A DNA stretch of 38,516 bases, taken from assembly GCA_015059365.1 (NCBI GenBank), contig SVAO01000010.1:1-38516 (forward strand), read 5' to 3'. This document shows positions 31,569-38,516 of the stretch, piece after piece. The stretch is from Bacillota bacterium (GTDB lineage Bacteria; Bacillota_I; Bacilli_A; RF39; UBA660). The stretch's first letter is position 1, and the number at the start of each line of letters is the position of its first letter. The notes beneath the pieces are model-generated. The model was not told the origin of the DNA. It did not search any database and saw nothing but the letters and a program-made list of their open reading frames with translations. A program made the position numbers and the translations under genes.

Positions 31569-33197
31569 ATGAAGTTTTTAGATAAAATTGTAAAAAGCAA
31601 AAAAAATATAATTTTATTTTTAGCAGTTGTTGCGATAATTAGTTCATTTACTCTAATTGTAATTCCAAATATAAGTAGGGGGCATGATTTGGCATTCCAT
31701 TTGTCAAGGATTTCAGCAATAAAGGATAACTTAAAATTAGGGATAATTGGTGGCTATATTTATCCAAACTATTTAGGGGGCTATGGATATGGAAATCCTC
31801 TATTTTATCCAGACATATTTTTATATATCCCAGCAATTTTATCTTATTTTGGTTTAAGCGTTATAAATTCTTATAAAATATTTTTACTAATGATTAGTTT
31901 TTTTTCAATTTTATCTATGTATATATGTGTTAAAGGAATAAGTGATAATAAAAAAAGTGCAATTATTAGTTCAATAGTTTATGGCTTTGCTTCATATCGG
32001 TTAGTTGATTTATTTACAAGAGCTGCGTTAGGAGAAAGTTTAGCTTTTATATTTGCTCCACTTGTTATTTATGGTATTTATGAAATTATTTATGGAAATC
32101 AAAAAAAGTATTATTTTTTAATTATAGGAATGAGCGGTTTAATTTTAAGCCATTTAATTAGTACCTATTTAATGGGAATACTTTTAGTAATGATGTGCAT
32201 TATAAATATAAAAAGATTTTTTCAGGAAAAAAGCAGAATTTTTTCTTTAATTAAAGCCGCAATTATTACATTTTTATTAACGGGTTTTTACTTGTTACCT
32301 ATGTTAGAGCAAATGTTAGATGGACAATTTTTATTTAATAACTTAAATGAGACCAGTAAATTATTAGAAAGATCGTTGCCAATTTGGTCTATATTTATTG
32401 AATTTCCTTATCATGTATTTAGAGAATTATGGATACCTACAGGTTTAGGTATTAGCTTTATGATAATTGTTTATTACTTCATTAAAAGTTATAAACAAAC
32501 ATCTAATTTTGTTAGATTTTGTATTATATCAGGTTTGATATTACTAATATGTTCAACAAATTTATTTCCTTGGGATATATGTCAAAGTATACTATCCCCA
32601 ATACAATTCCCATGGCGTTTTTATTTTTTAGTAGTTTTAATGCTAAGTATTGGTGCAGGGTTATTATTTAAAGAAATTAAATCCAACTCAGATAAGATAT
32701 TTAATAAAATATTACTTTTTTCTATTATTCCTGTTCTTGTTGTTGGAATTTTGAATTTTTCAGAACAAAATATCAATGAGGTTGGCGTTTATGAAATTTC
32801 TTTTGGTGAATATATGCCATCGACCGCAAGTAAAGATTATATTGTAAATAGAGGAGATGTAATAACTACAAATTATCCGTTAGTTCATAATTTTGAAAGA
32901 AATGGCTTAAGGTTAGAAATAGAATTTAGCGATAATGAACAAAATAATAGTTTAGAATTGCCACTTTTATATTATAAAGGTTATCGTGCAATAATAAATG
33001 GTCAAGTTATTGATACATATAGAACTACTAATGGTCTTGTAGGGTTAGATATAAACAACATTGAAAGTGGAACAATTACTGTTTATTATGCAGGTACAAC
33101 CATTCAATATTTAACAAGACTAATTAGTTTTGTAACAATATTTAGTATAATGTTAATTACATTTATAAAAAAAAGAGGTGAAAAAAGTGAAAAATAA
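31569..33197 (+). CDS. GT-C-like polytopic membrane protein (PTPS-related family)
   Basis: A 542-residue membrane protein with about a dozen helices and a C-terminal extracellular beta-rich domain (roughly residues 400-520) followed by one last helix. Just after the first helix it has RGHDLAFHLSRI (about 37-48), and then YGYGNPLFYPDIFLYIPA. This layout, with an acidic residue in the first external loop, is that of GT-C glycosyltransferases, and the sequence resembles the '6-pyruvoyl-tetrahydropterin synthase related' membrane family, a misleading name. It probably transfers a sugar from a lipid carrier outside the membrane. The C-terminus overlaps the YfhO gene, so the two are coupled. The sugar and acceptor are unknown. 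Confidence 0.78.
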   Translation: MKFLDKIVKSKKNIILFLAVVAIISSFTLIVIPNISRGHDLAFHLSRISAIKDNLKLGIIGGYIYPNYLGGYGYGNPLFYPDIFLYIPAILSYFGLSVINSYKIFLLMISFFSILSMYICVKGISDNKKSAIISSIVYGFASYRLVDLFTRAALGESLAFIFAPLVIYGIYEIIYGNQKKYYFLIIGMSGLILSHLISTYLMGILLVMMCIINIKRFFQEKSRIFSLIKAAIITFLLTGFYLLPMLEQMLDGQFLFNNLNETSKLLERSLPIWSIFIEFPYHVFRELWIPTGLGISFMIIVYYFIKSYKQTSNFVRFCIISGLILLICSTNLFPWDICQSILSPIQFPWRFYFLVVLMLSIGAGLLFKEIKSNSDKIFNKILLFSIIPVLVVGILNFSEQNINEVGVYEISFGEYMPSTASKDYIVNRGDVITTNYPLVHNFERNGLRLEIEFSDNEQNNSLELPLLYYKGYRAIINGQVIDTYRTTNGLVGLDINNIESGTITVYYAGTTIQYLTRLISFVTIFSIMLITFIKKRGEKSEK

Positions 33198-35745
33198 AAA
33201 AACGTTTATTTATATTCTAGCATTTCTCATTCCTTGTTTATTAATGTTAGGAATATATGCTGTTGCAGGAATTTATCCGTTTGGTAAAAAAAGTTTATTA
33301 ACCGTTGATATGGCAGGACAATATGTTGCTTTTTTTACTGCATATAAGAACATATTTACTGAAGGTATAAGTGTTTTCTATTCCTTCAGCAAAACACTTG
33401 GTGGTAATATGTTTGGACTTATTACTTACTATTTAATGAGCCCGTTTAATTTAATTTTATTGTTGTTTGATAAGATTAATATTACTGAAGCAATTCTTCT
33501 TATGAATATTTTAAAGATAGGTGCATGTGGGCTTACTAGTTATATTTATTTTGACAAAACATTCAAAGAAAAAAATATCGTTAAATTAGTTTTTTCTATA
33601 GTTTATGCTTTATGCGCATATAATATTGTTTATAGCCAAAATCTTTTATGGTTAGATGGAGTAATATTTTTACCTCTTGTATTTTTAGGTATAGATAAAT
33701 TAATTAAAGATAAAAAACCAATATTATTTTATTTGATGTTAGTTATAACTATTGTTTGTAATTATTATATTGGTTATATGACTTGCATTGGAGCATTGGC
33801 ATACTTTCTTTATAAACTATATTTAAGTAATAATTATAAATTAAGTTGGAAAGAAAACAAGCATGACATTATTTATTTTTTTAAATATGCTTTTCTTGCA
33901 GTAGGTACTACAATGATAATATTATTACCTTCATTATTTTCACTTATCGTAGGTAAGGCAGATGCTGGTTTATCTGAATTTATTCCAAAACAAACATATC
34001 CAGTAATTGAACTGATATCACGTTTCTTTTTAGGAGCGTTTACAGTTAAGGATTTATCAGGTGGGTGTCCTAATGTTTATATATCTTTAATGATGATTGT
34101 GTTGGTTTTTGTTTATTTCTTTAATTCAAAAATCAATTCTAAAGAAAAAAAGGGAACTTTATTTTTGATTTTATTTTTTATAATAAGTTTCGTTTTTTAT
34201 CCGGTTGATGTTATCTGGCATACATTTCAACATCCTGCGGGATTTCCATTTAGGTATTCTTTTATATTTGACTTTGTATTATTAATTATTGCATTTAGAT
34301 GTTATCAAAATATAAAAGGAGTAGATAGAAAACTTTTTAAAAAATTGATTCCAGCCGTTATTATTATTACGGTTATCATGGATAAATTAATGTATACAAC
34401 TAACATGTATTATAAGATAATTTGTTCTGGTATTTTGATAATTGCATATTTACTTTATTTATATTATTCAAAAAGTCAAGTTATAAAAAAAATATTTGCA
34501 GTAATAATTGTAATAGAGATGTGTATTAATGGAATTTTAATTGTTTATAATCTAGATTATCAAAAAAGAGATGAATATATTGATTTTATTACAGAGTATG
34601 GAGAAGTAATTGAGAATATAAAGAAACATGATAATGGTATTTATCGTATAGAAAAAGATTATTCTTATTCTACAAATGATCCGTTATTATTAAATTATAA
34701 TGGTATCTCGCATTTTAGTTCTACATATGAGGGTATTAACAATAGTTTGCTTGGGGATTACTTAGGAGTATTTAACCGTTTTTATATTACTAACCATACA
34801 GGTTCTACTCCGGTAACAGATTCATTATTTAACATAAAATATTTGTTATTAAATGATGAAAGTAATTATTATAAATTATTTAACAATTATGATAACAAAA
34901 TATATGCTTATGAAAACATATATAGTTTACCTCTGGGATTTATGGTTAATCAAAATTTAAAAAAATTAGAACTTGAAAAATTAAAACCATTTGTTAATCA
35001 AAATCAAATATTAAAAAATATGAGTGGTTTTGATAAAGATGTTTTTTTAGAAAATAAAAAGATAACTACGGAATTTTATAACTTAAAACTAAAGGAAAAT
35101 GATAAAATCTATATTTATAATAAAGCAAATAGTACATTGCCATCTTCGTTAATTTATACTGTAAAAGTAGAACATTCTGGAGGGTTATATGCCTATATAT
35201 CATCAGAATATAACAAAAAAATAGATATACTATTAAATGGAGAACATATAATAGATACAAGTGATCAAAATGCTTTTCGATATAATATTATAGATTTAGG
35301 ATATTTTGAAAAAGGTGATGTTTTAGAACTTGAAATTCAATTGTTAGAAAATCAAATTAAATTTAATGATATAGTATTTTATACTTTTGATTTGGAAAAT
35401 TTTGATAAGCATATAAATATTTTACAGAATAACCAATATTTAAATATTGATACATTTAAGGGAGATTATATTAAAGCAACAATAGAAGTAAATAATTCAG
35501 AACAAATGCTATATACATCTATACCATTTGATAATGGATGGACAATCAAAGTTGATGGTAAAAACCAGACACCAATTAAAATATTTGATTCATTGATTGG
35601 ATTAAAACTGGAAGAAGGAAATCATACTATAGAGCTAAGCTATACACCAAGGGGACTATATTTAGGTGCAGTAATAAGTTTAATTTCTATTGTTTTAGTA
35701 GTTATAATGAGTAGAAGAAAGAAGGGAAAGTGTGAAAATAATTGA
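33187..35745 (+). CDS. YfhO-family membrane protein (GT-C glycosyltransferase-like)
   Basis: An 852-residue protein of the YfhO family with about 12 N-terminal helices and a long extracellular C-terminal part ending in one helix and a basic tail. Residue D41 in [14 protein letters not shown] is the conserved first-loop acidic residue, followed by the family-typical [26 protein letters not shown]. In Bacillus and Staphylococcus, YfhO uses undecaprenyl-phosphate-linked sugar made by CsbB to glycosylate lipoteichoic acid. No CsbB homologue is in the window. The preferred start is GTG 33187, which has AGAGGTG at the right distance; GTG 33178 would lie within that site. Its 3' end overlaps uppP by 14 nt. 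Confidence 0.88.
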   Translation: MKNKKTFIYILAFLIPCLLMLGIYAVAGIYPFGKKSLLTVDMAGQYVAFFTAYKNIFTEGISVFYSFSKTLGGNMFGLITYYLMSPFNLILLLFDKINITEAILLMNILKIGACGLTSYIYFDKTFKEKNIVKLVFSIVYALCAYNIVYSQNLLWLDGVIFLPLVFLGIDKLIKDKKPILFYLMLVITIVCNYYIGYMTCIGALAYFLYKLYLSNNYKLSWKENKHDIIYFFKYAFLAVGTTMIILLPSLFSLIVGKADAGLSEFIPKQTYPVIELISRFFLGAFTVKDLSGGCPNVYISLMMIVLVFVYFFNSKINSKEKKGTLFLILFFIISFVFYPVDVIWHTFQHPAGFPFRYSFIFDFVLLIIAFRCYQNIKGVDRKLFKKLIPAVIIITVIMDKLMYTTNMYYKIICSGILIIAYLLYLYYSKSQVIKKIFAVIIVIEMCINGILIVYNLDYQKRDEYIDFITEYGEVIENIKKHDNGIYRIEKDYSYSTNDPLLLNYNGISHFSSTYEGINNSLLGDYLGVFNRFYITNHTGSTPVTDSLFNIKYLLLNDESNYYKLFNNYDNKIYAYENIYSLPLGFMVNQNLKKLELEKLKPFVNQNQILKNMSGFDKDVFLENKKITTEFYNLKLKENDKIYIYNKANSTLPSSLIYTVKVEHSGGLYAYISSEYNKKIDILLNGEHIIDTSDQNAFRYNIIDLGYFEKGDVLELEIQLLENQIKFNDIVFYTFDLENFDKHINILQNNQYLNIDTFKGDYIKATIEVNNSEQMLYTSIPFDNGWTIKVDGKNQTPIKIFDSLIGLKLEEGNHTIELSYTPRGLYLGAVISLISIVLVVIMSRRKKGKCENN

Positions 35746-36556
35746 ATTATTTAAAGTAATATTCTTTGGAGTTGTTGAGGGTATTACAGAATGGCTACCA
35801 ATAAGTAGTACTGGACATTTAATTCTTTTAGAGGAATTTATTAAATTAAATGCAAGTAATGAGTTTATGGAAATGTTCAGAGTAGTTATTCAATTGGGTG
35901 CTATTATGGCAGTGATTGTTCTATACTTTAAAAAATTAAACCCATTTAGTTTACAAAAAACAAATGAAGAAAAAAAACAAACTTGGAGTTTGTGGTTAAA
36001 AGTGTTAATTGCTTGTATTCCGGCAGCAATTATTGGAATACTTTTTGATGATAAAATTGATGAAGTGTTTTATAATTATATTACTGTTGCCATAACTTTG
36101 ATAATTTATGGAGTATTGTTTATAGTTGTTGAAAATCGTAATAAAAATAAACAACATAAATATGAAGAATTAAAAGATATTACTGTTCAATTGGCTTTGA
36201 TTATTGGAATGTTTCAAATGTTAGCATTAATACCTGGAACTAGTAGATCTGGGGCTACAATAGTAGGTGCTATAATGTTTGGGACTAGTCGTACAGTAGC
36301 TGCAGAATTCACTTTCTTTTTAGCTATCCCTGTTATGTTTGGAGCCAGCTTACTTAAAATTATAAAATTTGGATTTGCTTTTACATCTTCAGAAGTAATT
36401 ATATTAGTAATAGGAATGTTGGTTGCTTTTCTAGTTTCTGTTTTGGCAATAAAAATTTTAATGAATTATATCAAAAAAAATAATTTCAAAGCTTTCGGAT
36501 GGTATAGAATTATTTTGGGAGTAATTGTTTTATTGTATTTCTTGTTTTTAAATTGA
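35732..36556 (+). CDS. uppP: Undecaprenyl-diphosphate phosphatase (BacA type)
   Basis: UppP dephosphorylates undecaprenyl pyrophosphate to regenerate the lipid carrier for wall and glycan export; overproduction gives bacitracin resistance. The 274-residue membrane protein has the family's two inverted motifs, [14 protein letters not shown] (16-29) and PGTSRSGAT (168-176), with active-site E16, E20, H29 and R172. The start is GTG inside the end of the YfhO gene, with GGGAAAG upstream. Coupling to two lipid-carrier-dependent GT-C proteins makes biological sense: the operon would spend and recycle the same carrier. A terminator follows the stop by 3 nt. Confidence 0.95.
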   Translation: MKIIELFKVIFFGVVEGITEWLPISSTGHLILLEEFIKLNASNEFMEMFRVVIQLGAIMAVIVLYFKKLNPFSLQKTNEEKKQTWSLWLKVLIACIPAAIIGILFDDKIDEVFYNYITVAITLIIYGVLFIVVENRNKNKQHKYEELKDITVQLALIIGMFQMLALIPGTSRSGATIVGAIMFGTSRTVAAEFTFFLAIPVMFGASLLKIIKFGFAFTSSEVIILVIGMLVAFLVSVLAIKILMNYIKKNNFKAFGWYRIILGVIVLLYFLFLN

Positions 36557-36559
36557 CTA

Positions 36560-36584
36560 AACGCATCGTAAGATGTGTTTTTTT
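36560..36584 (+). terminator. Terminator of the uppP operon
   Basis: Stem AACGCATC (36560-36567) / GATGTGTT (36572-36579) with one G-U, loop GTAA and a T7 tract. Confidence 0.85.
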
Positions 36585-36657
36585 ATAAAGTCATAGTAAA
36601 AATTTAGTATTTGTGATATTATTTATATAGTAAGTAGTATATAAATAGGAGGGTTAT

Positions 36658-37557
36658 ATGAAATATATTATAGATACAGATCCTGGAATAGATGATGCGA
36701 TAGGATTGATGCTAGGGGTAAAAAATAATTTAGATATAATTGGTTTTACTTTGGCTAATGGTAATATTCCTGCAGAAAAAGCCGAGAAAAACTTAAAAGT
36801 AATACAGGATTTTTTAGATAGTGATATAAAAATGTATAAAGGAAAATTTATACATGAATGTGATATGGAAAGGGCAGAATATGCACATGGCAAAGATGGT
36901 CTTGGTTATGCTGTTTTTCCTGATAATAATAAGAGAAAATTTGAAAAAATGCCTGCAGAAGATTTTATCATAAAAGCTGCAAAAAAATATAAAGATAATT
37001 TAACGGTAATTTGTTTTGGACCTTTGACTAATCTTGCTAATGCGATAAAAAAAGATAAGAATTTGACTAAAAATTTAAAAAATGTGTTAATCATGGGAGT
37101 AACTTATAATCCTGATTCTAAAAAAACATATATGGAATTTAATGTTAATATTGATCCGGATGCTGCAAAATTAGTTTTTAAAACACCATTTGAAAATATC
37201 AAGGTAGTAACCCATGAAATAGGGGTTCAATCATTTATTGAAAAAGAATATATAGAAAATTTACGAAATTCTAATGAACTTTTATCTAGATTTGTTTCGC
37301 TAATTGCACAAAAATATATGGAATTTAGTTATGATCATTATGGAACTGTAGGTTTAGGAACACCTGATCCTACGACGATTGCGTCTATAATAGAACCAAG
37401 TATTGTAAAATTTGAACCTTGCAATATTGATTTTATAACTGTAGAAGATAAGGGGACAAAGTGCAATGTTACTTTGACAAACGATAGTAATATTAAAATC
37501 TCAACTGAATTTGATTTAGAAAAATTTAGAAGACTATTTAAAAATACATTTAAATAA
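36658..37557 (+). CDS. Nucleoside hydrolase-fold protein lacking the usual catalytic His
   Basis: A 299-residue protein of the inosine-uridine-preferring nucleoside hydrolase family, which cleaves ribonucleosides to base and ribose. It has the hallmark DTDPGIDDA (6-14), which binds Ca2+; GPLTNLANA (121-129); the substrate loop HGKDGLG (77-83); and EFNVNIDPDAA (160-170). In classical members the C-terminal motif is HDPxxxA, with His as the general acid and Asp as a calcium ligand. Here it reads TPDPTTIAS (235-243), so D237 is kept but the His position is P236. Either the protein uses another acid, as other subgroups do, or it has altered activity. It is a single gene with AGGAGG upstream and a terminator downstream. 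Confidence 0.9.
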   Translation: MKYIIDTDPGIDDAIGLMLGVKNNLDIIGFTLANGNIPAEKAEKNLKVIQDFLDSDIKMYKGKFIHECDMERAEYAHGKDGLGYAVFPDNNKRKFEKMPAEDFIIKAAKKYKDNLTVICFGPLTNLANAIKKDKNLTKNLKNVLIMGVTYNPDSKKTYMEFNVNIDPDAAKLVFKTPFENIKVVTHEIGVQSFIEKEYIENLRNSNELLSRFVSLIAQKYMEFSYDHYGTVGLGTPDPTTIASIIEPSIVKFEPCNIDFITVEDKGTKCNVTLTNDSNIKISTEFDLEKFRRLFKNTFK

Positions 37558-37558
37558 A

Positions 37559-37585
37559 AGTGTTTAACAATATTAAACATTTTTT
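37559..37585 (+). terminator. Terminator of the nucleoside-hydrolase gene
   Basis: Stem AGTGTTTAA (37559-37567) / TTAAACATT (37573-37581), one G-U, loop CAATA and a T tract. Confidence 0.8.
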
Positions 37586-37657
37586 ATTTGTGTTAATTTT
37601 AAGATTTAAGAAGGATTTTAATTTTTTTTGTTGAATAATAATACTGGGTGGTGAAAG

Positions 37658-38431
37658 ATGAAAAACATAAATGGTTATGAAAATGAATTTGAATTTGTAA
37701 AATATTTAAACAAAAGGAAAATCAAGCATTTAAATCCGATGTTTAAAGAACTTATAGTTGGCTTGTTTGGGAGAGTTGATGAGGAAGATACTATTTTATC
37801 TTGGCGTAATCATTTGCCTCAGAAAACTGATGTGTTTGCTAAAATAAATGGAGTTTTAAAGGGTATAAGTATAAAAAAAGGAATGAAAAATTCTGTTCAT
37901 GTTGATGGTATTTCACAATTTATTCATTTTTTAATTGAAAACCGAGTTCCTAGAAATATTATCATAGAATATTTAAAATATCATTATGCTGATGGTTCAA
38001 CTAATGGCAAAGGTTCCAAACGAATTTCAGTAACTGAATATAAAATATATAATCAAAAAAGCATTGATGAAATTAATAGATATTTTAACCAGGAAAATTT
38101 ATTGGATAAGGCTATTGATAGGTTTGTTTTAAAAGGAAACAATTCTAATTATTATATAGATGTATTAATATATGGGGAAGTGAATGATTTTATTTGGATT
38201 ATGAAAAAAGATATTAAACAAATTATTATGTCTAAAAAAGATGAATATTCTTCGTCGGTTCATTTTGGTTCACTTACTTGTCAACCTAAAAATAGATGTT
38301 TAAATTACAATTCATTATATGAAAAAGATAGATATTGTGTCCAAATAAAATGGTATAACATAAATGATGAAATAATTGAGTTTATGAATAATAATTTGCA
38401 GTTGAGTTTTGGTGTTAGTTCAATGGAATAA
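37658..38431 (+). CDS. Unknown protein with PD-(D/E)XK-like motif, possible restriction endonuclease
   Basis: A 257-residue protein without a recognised family. Residues 56-75 read KTDVFAKINGVLKGISIKKG. The pattern D58, twelve residues, then S71-I-K73 is the spacing of a PD-(D/E)XK nuclease core with Ser replacing the usual acidic residue. The C-terminal segment SSSVHFGSLTCQPKNRCLNYNS followed by YCVQIKWYN resembles the ends of some type II restriction enzymes. No methyltransferase or partner is adjacent inside the window; one could lie beyond the right edge. The ribosome-binding site is GGTGGTG 4 nt before the ATG. It could instead be a solitary host-defence or DNA-repair nuclease. Coding status is certain; function is tentative. 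Confidence 0.62.
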   Translation: MKNINGYENEFEFVKYLNKRKIKHLNPMFKELIVGLFGRVDEEDTILSWRNHLPQKTDVFAKINGVLKGISIKKGMKNSVHVDGISQFIHFLIENRVPRNIIIEYLKYHYADGSTNGKGSKRISVTEYKIYNQKSIDEINRYFNQENLLDKAIDRFVLKGNNSNYYIDVLIYGEVNDFIWIMKKDIKQIIMSKKDEYSSSVHFGSLTCQPKNRCLNYNSLYEKDRYCVQIKWYNINDEIIEFMNNNLQLSFGVSSME

Positions 38432-38473
38432 AATTTTCAAGCTAATAACGTGTGGTCCATTTTGTGCACGAAA

Positions 38474-38497
38474 AAAGTCTTATTGAAATAAGACTTT
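38474..38497 (-). terminator. Terminator, best read on the minus strand
   Basis: AAAGTCTTAT (38474-38483) / ATAAGACTTT (38488-38497), loop TGAA. On the minus strand it continues into TTTTTT, a proper U tail; on the plus strand the tail is broken (TTTGTTTG). It therefore probably ends a minus-strand gene beyond the right edge and may also stop the 37658 gene. Confidence 0.7.
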
Positions 38498-38516
38498 GTT
38501 TGCTCTAAATGGAGCG

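Noticed and set aside
1..38516. Possibility of genetic code 4 (TGA read as Trp), suggested by the very low GC content
   Set aside because: queA and uppP end at TGA exactly where their families end, followed by the next gene's ribosome-binding site or a terminator; Trp is encoded by TGG throughout.
1..38516. CRISPR arrays, tRNA or rRNA genes, insertion sequences
   Set aside because: No regularly spaced repeats, cloverleaf-like sequences, rRNA motifs or transposase reading frames were seen on either strand.
38505..38516. Last four codons of a minus-strand gene entering from the right edge
   Set aside because: A TAG on the minus strand precedes the minus-strand terminator at a plausible distance, but four codons are not enough to call a gene.

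Overview
The window is a compact, very AT-rich stretch of a low-GC Gram-positive (Firmicutes/Bacilli-type) chromosome. Codon use, the GGTGAT/GGAGG ribosome-binding sites, sigma-A-type promoters, U-tailed terminators and the gene set (RNase J, YlxM, SipW-type signal peptidase, lipobox lipoprotein) agree on this. TGA is used as a stop (queA, uppP), so it is not a code-4 mycoplasma. UppP and a VanY-type carboxypeptidase imply a peptidoglycan wall, and a complete pyruvate:ferredoxin oxidoreductase implies an anaerobe, plausibly a gut Bacilli/Erysipelotrichia-like organism. Species cannot be told from the sequence.

Layout. 1-4013: end of a signal peptidase I, queA-miaA (tRNA modification), then convergent RNase J on the minus strand. 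4149-7871: an unknown two-helix membrane protein, then ftsY, a small membrane protein, ylxM and ffh (protein targeting). 7934-13563: nifJ, a gap with a probable minus-strand small RNA, and recG. 13564-17507: an accessory block made of a promoter-to-terminator small RNA, a two-gene BcgI-like (type IIB) restriction-modification system, and AT-rich flanks sharing short direct repeats. 17339-20935: a yybP-ykoY (Mn2+) riboswitch with a visible antitermination switch, controlling a P-type cation ATPase and a DUF2238-like membrane protein. 20990-25449: wall carboxypeptidase with Ig-like domains, an unknown anchored protein, and uvrA. 25549-28274: an ABC exporter pair, the remnant of a BspA-type leucine-rich-repeat protein, and a 28-residue membrane peptide. 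28298-31478: tex, a lipoprotein and a membrane-anchored thioredoxin-fold protein. 31569-36556: two GT-C-type polytopic membrane proteins (one YfhO) overlapping uppP, a likely lipid-linked sugar/cell-envelope unit. 36658-38431: a nucleoside-hydrolase-fold protein lacking the usual catalytic histidine, and an unrecognised protein with a PD-(D/E)XK-like motif.

How it works together. Most genes are housekeeping. The parts most worth following are: (i) two candidate small RNAs on opposite strands, one with an unpaired CCCCCUGAAG segment and the other with a UCAGGGGG terminator loop that is its complement; (ii) the Mn2+ riboswitch operon, which predicts that a 'calcium' ATPase is a manganese exporter and ties a DUF2238-like protein to it; (iii) the type IIB island and its repeated flanks. 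Gene expression signals are extremely compressed: terminators overlap stop codons, promoters sit in or against terminators, and several predicted leaders are only about 8-12 nt.
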